Origin: Kuschelorhynchus macadamiae
Lineage: Eukaryota; Arthropoda; Insecta; Coleoptera; Curculionidae
DNA: 64,000 nt
Reading direction: 5' to 3'
Assembly (NCBI GenBank): GCA_030620095.1
Contig: JAUTXW010000884.1
Location: 62,001 to 126,000, forward strand
Of the stretch, positions 33,734-42,669 are shown piece by piece. Both the position numbers and the translations under genes were made by a program. A model generated the notes under the pieces. The model worked only from the letters and a program-made list of their open reading frames with translations, searched no databases and was not told the origin of the DNA. Each line of letters opens with the position of its first letter. Position 1 is the stretch's first letter.

Positions 33734-33933
33734 AGTTACGTTCCCGTGAGAAATGCAATTCTGCATTTATGCACTTGCAATTCTTAGACTTTTATCTTTT
33801 CGTTCTCATGCAACATAAGCATTACTGAACTTATAAATATAACTAAAATGCATTTTGTAGTCAGTTCTCTTTGTACGCTTATGAAATAAAATTGATTTTT
33901 TAAAAATAATTTCTCGTGTTTCGAGTTGTTAAC
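33734..33933 (+). repeat. 5' LTR (200 bp)
   Basis: It starts AGTTACG and ends GTTAAC, errantivirus style rather than TG..CA. It holds a TATA-like TTATAAATA about 105 bp in, a possible CAGT initiator further on, and an AATAAA signal near 33887. By eye I see no difference from the 3' LTR. Confidence 0.95.
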
Positions 33934-33949
33934 TGGCGCAGTCGGTAGG
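33934..33949 (+). promoter_or_regulatory. Primer binding site, tRNA-Ser type
   Basis: TGGCGCAGTCGGTAGG directly follows the LTR. It is the complement expected for the 3' end of a serine tRNA and is used by the 17.6/297 group of insect elements. Confidence 0.88.
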
Positions 33950-34399
33950 ATTATTGCCAACAGTCGCGCATCGTGCGTATTTTCTGGTTTCGTCTCAACG
34001 ATTCGTGGCAAAAATCGGACAATTAAAAAATCTTCAGGGTGTACTAAGAAACTCAAAAATTGACCAGGGATTTGGAACAGCATCGTCCAGCGTCCTATTG
34101 GTGCGAGTTTGGGAACACACATCGTCCCACCCTCATAGCTGCTAACCAGGGAAAGGACCACATCGCCTCTCCTATTGGACCCTAGTTTAAGAATGACAAT
34201 TGGAATTATCTTCAGTACATTGCTGTAAGTGCTTCCTTTCAATTTTCCTTATTTCATTTTATTTTTATCCTATCTTAAATATTGATATTTACGTCTCTTG
34301 TAATTCCGCAAACTGGAAGATTTAACATCAGCTTTTGGAAATTTAAATTGTGAAAGAAATCTAACACCTTTTTCTAATTTAATTCAAATAAGTAAAATA

Positions 34400-35656
34400 A
34401 TGACTACTGAACCTAATTTACAACTAGTCAGATATCAGGCAGACAATATTCCCTTATTTGATGGGAATCCAAAACAAATAAACAGATTTATTAATGCTTG
34501 TGATAATTTTTATAATAATCATAGAAATAAAACGGACAATAATGCACCTATAAATGTATGTTTACACGATACTATATTAAGTAAACTTGTAGGTAGGGCA
34601 GCCGATATTATTTGTTCTAGAATAGAATTAAATACATGGCCCGCAGTAAAAGCTGCAATAATTTCGACTTTTTCAGATCATAGATCGATTGATTGTATTA
34701 TTCAAGATATAATAACGTCCAAACCGGAAAAAAATGAAACACCGCAACAATTTGGCCTGCGTTTGCAAGACGCTCGCAGTTTGTTATTTTCCAAAGTAAA
34801 TTTAAGCAATGAAACGCAAGCTCTAAAACTTTTAAAAATTAATGAATATGGAAATTTAGTATTAAAAACCTTCATAAACGGTCTAAACTACCATATGCAA
34901 CTTGTGGTTAGATTAAAAAATCCAGTTACTTTAGAAGAGGCAATGAGTTGTGCCTTGGAAGAAGAAAATTTTATGTATTATAAGAACCGTAGTAACATAT
35001 TACCAAAAAACCCAAATTTTAATTCACAAAAACCAAAAATAAATTTGCATACACAAGCACATTATCCTGCTAATGTGAGACCAATATTTTCGAATTACCC
35101 CGTTCAGCAATTTTCAAATTTTATGCCTTCTTATAAACAACCAATCCCAAATTTTAATAATGGAAATAATCAATTTATGGGCTTTGGACAATTTAGGCAA
35201 CCCGCAAATAATTTTAGACAATCGAATTTCCCAAATCAAAATTTTATGCAAAGAAACACTTTTACCCCAAGACCTTCTTTTAACCCCCAAAATCAACGCC
35301 CAACTTCTTCTGGAATATCACGCCAACAAAAGCCTGAGCCGATGGATACTTCTTCAGGGAACACAACCCTTAGAAGAAACCAACAACCACATTCCTCACA
35401 ACGTAATATTGTTGTAGAAGAACTATATAATCAATCAGTCGAATCGATAAATACCGATAATGATCAAAATGAAAATTTTCAAACTAGCAATGCTGAATTT
35501 CAATATTATTACCCGGAATACACCGATAACTCGCAATATTCGTATAATGACTCCAATACCGAATTTTCTTGTCTAGAAAATAACCCTTATGAAAATCAAA
35601 TTGATTTTAATGAAGAAAATTTTCAGGAGAACCAAATTTCCAACAACCAAACATAA
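34400..35656 (+). CDS. gag: Gag-like protein (418 aa)
   Basis: It follows a 450-bp leader. The N-terminal half has a capsid-like region (FINACDNFYNNH, ETPQQFGLRLQDARSLLF) similar to gypsy-group Gag. The C-terminal half is very rich in Asn, Gln, Phe and Pro and has no CCHC zinc knuckle, as in other errantiviruses. It would form the particle core and bind RNA. It is open from end to end. Its last codons overlap the pol frame, with a slippery site at 35617. Confidence 0.88.
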   Translation: MTTEPNLQLVRYQADNIPLFDGNPKQINRFINACDNFYNNHRNKTDNNAPINVCLHDTILSKLVGRAADIICSRIELNTWPAVKAAIISTFSDHRSIDCIIQDIITSKPEKNETPQQFGLRLQDARSLLFSKVNLSNETQALKLLKINEYGNLVLKTFINGLNYHMQLVVRLKNPVTLEEAMSCALEEENFMYYKNRSNILPKNPNFNSQKPKINLHTQAHYPANVRPIFSNYPVQQFSNFMPSYKQPIPNFNNGNNQFMGFGQFRQPANNFRQSNFPNQNFMQRNTFTPRPSFNPQNQRPTSSGISRQQKPEPMDTSSGNTTLRRNQQPHSSQRNIVVEELYNQSVESINTDNDQNENFQTSNAEFQYYYPEYTDNSQYSYNDSNTEFSCLENNPYENQIDFNEENFQENQISNNQT

Positions 35657-38600
35657 TACTTTTAAATAATTATATAAATTCAGATTTACCAGTAATTTTC
35701 ATACCCGAAATCAAAGCAAAGTTTTTAATTGATACAGGTAGTGGCAAAAGTTTTATAAAGCCTAATTTAGCATACAAAATTTATTCAAATTTCATTTTTT
35801 CGGAACCTTTCTCAGTAAGGACAGCCCACGCTACGTCCATTCACAATGAAGTAATTAATATACCAATATTTCCTTGTTTTAATCATACAGGTAATCATAA
35901 GTTTTATCTTTTTGATTTTTCACCTAAATTTGACGGACTTTTAGGAATTGATTTTCTAACACATATTGGAGCTAATATAAATTTAAAACATTGTTCTTTA
36001 GATACTCAATTTGTAACATTGCCTTTATATTATCAAAATAATATATCAAATTTACATAATTTTGAAACTATCGAAATAATAATTCCCCCACGTACATGTC
36101 AAAGAATCAAATTGCCTGTAAATCAATCGAATGGTTTAGGTATTTTAAAATATACAGATTTTGGTTGCGCAGAGATGCCAGAAGCTTTAGTACAAGTCAT
36201 TGACTCCTACGCAACAACTATAATTACGAATAGTCGCGAAAACCCAGTTAAAATAAAAATATTTAATCCCATAGATATCGAAACCATAAATGAAGTAGAA
36301 AACAACTTCATAGAAAAAATGGAAACCGATACAGAAATAAATGAATATATGGATAATACACAAAAGCAAAACTTAAAAAATTTAAGACTGTCACATTGTA
36401 ATCAGGAAGAATACAGAGCTATTCGAAACTTGTGTTACGAATATCGTGACATATTTTATTGTGAGGGCATCCCACTTACATTTACTAATCAAATTAAACA
36501 TAAGATAAACCTAACCGATGACACACCTATATATACAAAGACTTATCGATATCCCGAAATTCATAAAAAAGAGGTTAAAACCCAAATTAACAAAATGTTA
36601 GAGAACGGTATCATTCAAAACTCAACGTCACCGTGGAGTAGTCCAATTTGGATTGTCCCAAAAAAGATGGACGCGTCCGGTAAACGTAAATGGCGTATCG
36701 TTTGCGATTTCCGTAAAATCAATGAACGCAGTATTGATGATAAATTTCCTTTACCAAATATATCGGATATTCTCGATAAACTTGGAAAATCTCAATATGT
36801 CAGCACATTGGATCTAGCAACCGGTTTCCATCAAATAGAAATGGAACCGAATGATATCCCTAAAACAGCCTTCTCAACCGATACAGGTCATTATGAATTT
36901 AGACGCATGCCTTTTGGCTTAAAAAATGCGCCCTCTACATTTCAGCGAGTCATGAACAACGTCCTTCGGGGACTTCAAAATGAAATCTGTTCTGTATATC
37001 TTGATGACATAATAATTTTCTCTACGTCACTTCAAGAGCACATCGATAGATTAAAATCCGTTTTTGATAGACTTAGAGAATCCAATTTAAAAGTGCAGCT
37101 AGACAAATCAGAATTTTTACACAAAGAAGTTGCTTATTTAGGTCACAAAATTACAAGCGAAGGTGTAAAACCTAATCCTGATAAAGTCACCGCAGTTAAA
37201 AATTTCCCCATACCAAAAACCCAAAAAGACATTAAGTCATTTTTAGGACTAGCCGGATATTATCGTAGATTCATCAAAGACTTCGCAAAAATCACAAAAC
37301 CCCTTACACTATGTCTCAAAAAAGGAGCGAAAGTTGAACACTCACCAGCCTTTATTCAATCCTTTAACCATTTAAAAGAATTGCTTATTAATGCTCCAAT
37401 ACTAAAATATCCTGATTTTGAAAAACCCTTTGTCCTTACGACAGATGCCTCAAATGTAGCCCTAGGCGCTGTTCTCTCTCAAGGCAACCCGCCAAATGAC
37501 AACCCTGTAGCATTCGCGTCGCGCACTCTAAATGAAACAGAACAAAAATACTCAACGATTGAAAAAGAACTTTTAGGAATCGTTTGGGCATGTAAATACT
37601 TTAGACCTTACCTTTATGGCAAAAAATTTAAAATATATACTGACCATCGCCCATTAGTATGGTTATTTAACCTCAAAGAACCAAATTCGAAATTAGTACG
37701 TTGGAGGCTAAAACTTGAAGAGTATGATTATGAAATAATCTACAAAAAAGGGAAACAAAACACTAACGCTGACGCCCTTAGCCGAATTCAATTAAACGCA
37801 ATCGAATCCGAATCATTAATAAATTACCCAGGCGATATAGACACCGACGTAACGCAATTCCTAAACGACCAATTCAACCCAGATATCCTTGACTCTGAAG
37901 TAGTGTCACAAACAATAGAAAGACTAGAACACGAACCTGAAACAACACCCAAAATTAATATTATTTCTGACATTCTAATAACTCCACTTATAACACAACT
38001 AACCCATTCTAATATTCCAATAAAACCACCCGTAACGGAAACAATACATAGTACAAATGCTAACGAAAATCATTCCAATATGACTATATTAGATGAAATT
38101 ATTAATAATAAAGCTCATCAACTTATTATTAAAAAAGCACCTTATGACAAATATGTTAAAACCAAACGTGAAAATTTCGAAGGACATCAAATTATTCACG
38201 CAACATTACCCACTAATATTATAGTAATTACTAACTTTTTGAAAGAATATTTAACAAATAAAACAACATATGTTTATTTCTTTTCCAAAGAACTAAGAAC
38301 CTATTTTCAACAAACAATGAATAACCATTTTAAAAATTTAAAACTTATAGAATGTTCAAAATTAATAAATAATGCTCAACCTGACGAACGAGAATTACTA
38401 ATTAAATATCGTCATGAAGGCAAAACAAATCATAGAGGAATCGAAGAAACTTGCAAATTTTTAAAAGCAAATTATTATTGGAAATCACATAAGGCAGATG
38501 TAACAAAATACATCAATAATTGTGAAATCTGTCAACGATCAAAATATAATCGAAAACCACCAGATCAACCTTTGATATTAACCGAAACGCCAAGCAAACC

Positions 38601-39426
38601 TTTCGAAATTGTTCATATCGACACTTTCATCATAGGTAAACAAAAATTCCTAACTATTATAGATAAATTCTCCAAATACGCACAAGCCTTGCCTTATACT
38701 GGAAATGCAGTGTCGTGCTGTGAACAGTTAATTAATTTCTTTTCCTTTTTACGTATTCCAAAACAAATAGTTTCAGACAACGGATCTGAATTTCAGAACG
38801 AAGTCGTTAAAGGCTTATTAAATACACATAATATTAAAATACACTTCACTACCCCCTACCACCATGAATCAAACTCCCCTGTTGAAAGGCTGCATTCCAC
38901 ATTAATCGAACACATTCGATTACTTCGAGAATCGGACCCCAATGCAGAAGTTACCAAACTTATGCCGTACGCAATTATTGCCTATAATAACACGATCCAT
39001 TCTAGTACGAATTTTACCCCATACGAACTTGTCTTCGGACACACAGACTCTAGAGATCCTATGGATTTAATACCCGCTCATGTATATACCGAGTATGTCA
39101 ATAATCATAAAAATAACACACAAATTTTGTACGACAAAATTACAAAGGAATCACGAGAACTAAAACAAAAAATTATAGATAGGGCAAACAAGGATAAAAC
39201 CCCGACCAATTTAATAATAGGCTCACAAATTTATAAAAAATCAGATAATCGATCTGGAAAAATAAAAAAGAGATATTTAGGCCCATTCATACTAACGGCT
39301 ATATTAGAAAATAATAAAATACAAATAGAAAATCCCAAAAATAAATACAAAGAAATCATACATGTTAACGAAACTAAAATAATACCCCTTGTTCCAGATG
39401 CTGGACCATCGTCGGCGGCTACGTAA
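35614..39426 (+). CDS. pol: Pol polyprotein: protease, reverse transcriptase, RNase H, integrase (1270 codons open)
   Basis: The frame is -1 to gag and has no ATG near its start, so it is made by frameshift. In order: protease with LIDTGSGKSF (35728 on) and LLGIDFL; RT with VCDFRKIN, STLDLATGFHQI, MPFGLKNAP and the active site YLDD at 36997-37008; RNase H with TTDASNVALGA, KELLGIVWA and YTDHRPL; integrase with an H-H-C-C zinc region (NHRGIEETC, CEIC) and D, D, E at codons starting 38620, 38776 and 38884. The last two are separated by 35 residues. All key residues are present. It would copy and integrate the element. Confidence 0.96.
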   Translation, partial: RKFSGEPNFQQPNIILLNNYINSDLPVIFIPEIKAKFLIDTGSGKSFIKPNLAYKIYSNFIFSEPFSVRTAHATSIHNEVINIPIFPCFNHTGNHKFYLFDFSPKFDGLLGIDFLTHIGANINLKHCSLDTQFVTLPLYYQNNISNLHNFETIEIIIPPRTCQRIKLPVNQSNGLGILKYTDFGCAEMPEALVQVIDSYATTIITNSRENPVKIKIFNPIDIETINEVENNFIEKMETDTEINEYMDNTQKQNLKNLRLSHCNQEEYRAIRNLCYEYRDIFYCEGIPLTFTNQIKHKINLTDDTPIYTKTYRYPEIHKKEVKTQINKMLENGIIQNSTSPWSSPIWIVPKKMDASGKRKWRIVCDFRKINERSIDDKFPLPNISDILDKLGKSQYVSTLDLATGFHQIEMEPNDIPKTAFSTDTGHYEFRRMPFGLKNAPSTFQRVMNNVLRGLQNEICSVYLDDIIIFSTSLQEHIDRLKSVFDRLRESNLKVQLDKSEFLHKEVAYLGHKITSEGVKPNPDKVTAVKNFPIPKTQKDIKSFLGLAGYYRRFIKDFAKITKPLTLCLKKGAKVEHSPAFIQSFNHLKELLINAPILKYPDFEKPFVLTTDASNVALGAVLSQGNPPNDNPVAFASRTLNETEQKYSTIEKELLGIVWACKYFRPYLYGKKFKIYTDHRPLVWLFNLKEPNSKLVRWRLKLEEYDYEIIYKKGKQNTNADALSRIQLNAIESESLINYPGDIDTDVTQFLNDQFNPDILDSEVVSQTIERLEHEPETTPKINIISDILITPLITQLTHSNIPIKPPVTETIHSTNANENHSNMTILDEIINNKAHQLIIKKAPYDKYVKTKRENFEGHQIIHATLPTNIIVITNFLKEYLTNKTTYVYFFSKELRTYFQQTMNNHFKNLKLIECSKLINNAQPDERELLIKYRHEGKTNHRGIEETCKFLKANYYWKSHKADVTKYINNCEICQRSKYNRKPPDQPLILTETPSKPFEIVHIDTFIIGKQKFLTIIDKFSKYAQALPYTGNAVSCCEQLINFFSFLRIPKQIVSDNGSEFQNEVVKGLLNTHNIKIHFTTPYHHESNSPVERLHSTLIEHIRLLRESDPNAEVTKLMPYAIIAYNNTIHSSTNFTPYELVFGHTDSRDPMDLIPAHVYTEYVNNHKNNTQILYDKITKESRELKQKIIDRANKDKTPTNLIIGSQIYKKSDNRSGKIKKRYLGPFILTAILENNKIQIENPKNKYKEIIHVNETKIIPLVPDAGPSSAAT
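35617..35623 (+). promoter_or_regulatory. Candidate -1 ribosomal frameshift site (A AAT TTT)
   Basis: The heptamer AAATTTT lies in the correct register of the gag frame (A_AAT_TTT), inside the 43-nt window (35614-35656) where gag and pol frames are both open. It fits the X XXY YYZ rule. I did not search for a downstream pseudoknot. Confidence 0.7.
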
Positions 39427-39470
39427 AATTCCATGATTTAAATAAACATCCAGGAATACTACCATTCAAA

Positions 39471-41099
39471 ATGGGAACCGCTAAACTTAAATCCAATCAC
39501 TGGACATTCGTTCAAAATATTAACCTAACCCCTTTAATTAACCAATTTCAAAATATTCAAAAACAAGCAAAATCAATATACATAAACATTCAAAATAACA
39601 GCGAATACCATAAGGAATATTTTAATTCTTTTAATACATTATGTACACTTGAAAAAAGAATAGAAACTCTATTAGAACAAATTGTCCCAAATCAAGAAAA
39701 TTATCGTAGTAAAAGAGGTCTTTTTAACCCCTTAGGTTCATTCATAAAAAGTATAACTGGAAACTTAGATCAAAATGACGCAGAGCAAATTGATGCCAAA
39801 ATCACGAAATTACAAGAAAATCAAAATAAATTGAAAATTGACGCTATCAATCAAATTACACTTTTAGAATCCACTATTAATAAATTTAAAACAATTATAT
39901 CTAATATCACACATAACCAAATGGTACTAAAGTCACGCATTTTACAAATAGAAAAAATAATTAATAAAGTTCAAATGGAACAAATAAGTAATCACGAATT
40001 TTATTTAATATATACAATAATCAATCAAATAACAACAATTTATCAATCAATCTACGATATTCTGAATAAGATTGAAATAGGTATCACTTTTGCAAAAATT
40101 AATGTACTTTATAATTCAATAATAGAACCAAATGAACTATTTATAGAAATAAAGAACTTACAAGATCATCTAGGCTCAGATAAACTCCCTTTAGAAGTAA
40201 CTTATAAAAATATACTTAATTTCGAAAAAATTATAGAAATTAAAAGTTTCTTAAAAAACTTTAATATTGTATTTATATTTGAACTTCCTCTTGTGGAATC
40301 GGAGGTATATCGATATTTTAAGTTATTCCCTTTACCAATTCCCAATAATCGATCATTTCTTGTAAATATTCCTTATAAACCCTACCTAGCATTAGGCAAT
40401 ACAAAATATGCCCATATGGACCAAAGATGTCACGAAATCCAACCACAAAAATATTTGTGTAAAGAAGCCCACACCACGTTTGTCGAAGACAGCCCCTCCT
40501 GTGCTGTTCAACTTATCAAACATCACACAAATATTACGTTTTGCCACCCATTCGAAACTCAAATGCACGAGATCCAGACAACAAAAATAATCGACGACAA
40601 ATGGCTGATAACAGTACCAATACAAGTAATCGCCGTCATAAATTGTCAAAAATCCGAAGATAACATACCCTTATATGGTTCCTATCTTCTTGAGTCATCC
40701 CCAGGATGTAAAGTACGGATAAAGTCAATTACGCTTGAAACATATAAATCAAGTCAATTAACATTTAATGGAATTAATCTACCTACCCTTAATTTAAGTC
40801 TAATTAAGGAAAACCGAGATTCATTCTACAACCCTCCTAGTATGGACTTAAACTACGTAAACCTAAAAACTACTAAAGAAATCGAAGCCAAATTGGAAAA
40901 CCAAAAGAAGGCCCTAGAAGAAATGACCACAACGATTTATGTAAAGAAGACCAGTTTTTGGACAATTTTACTTTACATATTCATTTCAATAATTTTTATA
41001 TTTTTCATATACAAAAAACTTGTAAAAAAGTCTAAGAAAAAACAATTAAATGCAAACTCTAATACTTTAGATATTGAAGAAAATAATAGAATTTTCTAA
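39471..41099 (+). CDS. env: Envelope-like glycoprotein (542 aa from the first ATG)
   Basis: A furin-type site RSKR at residues 79-82 is followed by a hydrophobic/glycine segment that looks like a fusion peptide. Cys-rich and N-glycosylation-like sites follow in the middle. One transmembrane helix is at about 496-514, followed by a lysine-rich tail. This is the layout of errantivirus and baculovirus F-type fusion proteins. No signal peptide follows this ATG. The same frame is open upstream to before 39420, overlapping the end of pol, so the true start is probably joined by splicing from an upstream exon. The frame is undamaged. Confidence 0.88.
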   Translation: MGTAKLKSNHWTFVQNINLTPLINQFQNIQKQAKSIYINIQNNSEYHKEYFNSFNTLCTLEKRIETLLEQIVPNQENYRSKRGLFNPLGSFIKSITGNLDQNDAEQIDAKITKLQENQNKLKIDAINQITLLESTINKFKTIISNITHNQMVLKSRILQIEKIINKVQMEQISNHEFYLIYTIINQITTIYQSIYDILNKIEIGITFAKINVLYNSIIEPNELFIEIKNLQDHLGSDKLPLEVTYKNILNFEKIIEIKSFLKNFNIVFIFELPLVESEVYRYFKLFPLPIPNNRSFLVNIPYKPYLALGNTKYAHMDQRCHEIQPQKYLCKEAHTTFVEDSPSCAVQLIKHHTNITFCHPFETQMHEIQTTKIIDDKWLITVPIQVIAVINCQKSEDNIPLYGSYLLESSPGCKVRIKSITLETYKSSQLTFNGINLPTLNLSLIKENRDSFYNPPSMDLNYVNLKTTKEIEAKLENQKKALEEMTTTIYVKKTSFWTILLYIFISIIFIFFIYKKLVKKSKKKQLNANSNTLDIEENNRIF

Positions 41100-41167
41100 A
41101 ATATTAATAATCTTTAAACCTTTTTGGAAATTTTTGAAAACACGTCTTTAAGAACGTGCTTTCAACT

Positions 41168-41178
41168 AAGAGGGGAGG
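41168..41178 (+). promoter_or_regulatory. Polypurine tract
   Basis: AAGAGGGGAGG stands immediately before the 3' LTR, the usual plus-strand priming site. Confidence 0.9.
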
Positions 41179-41378
41179 AGTTACGTTCCCGTGAGAAATG
41201 CAATTCTGCATTTATGCACTTGCAATTCTTAGACTTTTATCTTTTCGTTCTCATGCAACATAAGCATTACTGAACTTATAAATATAACTAAAATGCATTT
41301 TGTAGTCAGTTCTCTTTGTACGCTTATGAAATAAAATTGATTTTTTAAAAATAATTTCTCGTGTTTCGAGTTGTTAAC
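41179..41378 (+). repeat. 3' LTR (200 bp)
   Basis: It matches the 5' LTR from AGTTACG to GTTAAC. TTTGA follows, the same five bases that precede the 5' LTR. Confidence 0.95.
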
Positions 41379-41441
41379 TTTGATTAAATTTTTTGGTCTG
41401 TACACATTTTAAAATACAACCTAAATTTCTAAAAAAATTAC

Positions 41442-41602
41442 CTTAGTGGTTGCAGTGCCTCTATTGGAGGTGTATTTAGTGCACCATTCACAATATACAA
41501 TTTCAGTAATTTACCACTCATTTCATTATCAAAAAACGCATCTTTCGGCAAATCTGTCATATTGTGACCGTCAATATTGAGTACTGTTACATTTCCAAGA
41601 AT
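41442..41602 (-). CDS. LRR gene, first exon seen (161 bp)
   Basis: The minus-strand exon begins after TTTTTTTTTGCAG and ends CTAAG before GTAATT. The frame encodes VTVLNIDGHNMTDLPKDAFF and LLKLYIVNGAL, diverged LRRs. It leaves two bases (AG) that the next exon at 17379 completes to an Arg codon. The start of the protein, its signal peptide and upstream exons are not found in 41.6-64 kb, so the gene probably extends beyond the window. Confidence 0.85.
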
Positions 41603-41965
41603 CTGCAAAAAAAAATTATTTTAATTTTTATTCCCAAATATCAATAAAATATGAATGGAGACTTCAACTAATACAACGGAAATGATATGGTAATATTAAA
41701 TTTTATAAAAATAATAAACAGACATATTTTTTTCTACGAGTACATGTTTACTTTTCTCGTAAGATGAATCGTAATGCTCAAAGTAAAAACCTTAAGATTT
41801 TCTCATGATCCTCAGGTCCCTAAAAATATGTTTTCACATTGTTCACCACTATCTCGAAGACTTATTTAGTTAACTTCAAATTTTGAATGACAATCAATTA
41901 GAACAATAGGGTGCTTTCTAGTGTTCAATAAAGAAAAATAAAATGACAACATAACGGAATATAAA

Positions 41966-42530
41966 TTGGTAAATATTAAAAATGCATCAGAAGAAAAATT
42001 AAATGAAAATAATACCATTCAAATTTCTAAAATGAAATTACCAAGAATAGCTCTACTAGGATCTAAAAAATCGTATACCACTAATGAACTAAGTAAAGAA
42101 TTAATGGCAATGAGATACATTGTAGAAGATGATAAAATTAAAATCGTATTTATTAGGCAGTCAAAATGTACAAAGAAGTATGTAATATATATAGAAACAG
42201 AAGGTAAAATATATAGAAACAGAAGATGAAACATTTGAGAAATTGGTAAATAGGAAAGTGTCTTTAGGATGGGACAAATGTGTAAAAAAAGAAAATTTCA
42301 ACATTTTGATTTTCTACAAATGCTGTAAATATGGACATCTAAAAATTGCACTCAAAACCAAATATGTTCAAATTGTTCCGGTTCTCACATAGTTTGGCAG
42401 TGTAATAAAGAAAATCCTTCGTGTATAAACTGTAAAAATTTTAATTCAAAATTTAATAGAAACTTAAAAACATTCCGCACATAGTAACGAGTGTCAAATT
42501 CACAAAGATAAAATAAAAGAAGCTTAACAA
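41966..42530 (+). pseudogene. LINE ORF1, zinc-knuckle protein, broken
   Basis: An open part (41966-42229) has the pre-knuckle region of jockey-type ORF1 (LNENNTIQISKMKLPRI, KIVFIRQSKCTKKYVIYIE). After a frameshift come three CCHC-like knuckles: a CCKYGH piece near 42322, an ICSNCSGSH..QC set near 42370-42410, and a C..C..H..C set to about 42490. This protein would coat the LINE RNA. It cannot be made from this copy. Confidence 0.75.
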
Positions 42531-42669
42531 AAAATAATCTACAATAATTAAAAAAAAAGTCAATGGATTTTCTCTAAATTTTATATTTAAAATCAAGATC
42601 GGTAAAAAACAGATTAGATGATATCGAAATTCTAGCTGATGTAGAAAAATGTTCAAGTAATTTTTTATT

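Larger units (their letters stand above)
33734..41378 (+). mobile_element. Endogenous retrovirus of gypsy/errantivirus type, complete
   Basis: Two 200-bp LTRs that appear identical by eye enclose a tRNA-type primer site, gag, pol in the -1 frame, env and a purine tract. TTTGA stands just outside both LTRs (33729-33733 and 41379-41383), a 4-5 bp target duplication. Identical LTRs mean a recent insertion. The element lies in the 24-kb intron of the LRR gene, in antisense orientation to that gene. It belongs to the Ty3/gypsy group with a baculovirus-F-like env, as in insect errantiviruses. Confidence 0.96.

Noticed and set aside
33784..34242. 152-codon minus ORF over the 5' LTR and leader
   Set aside because: It overlaps the LTR and primer site in antisense and shows no recognisable domain.
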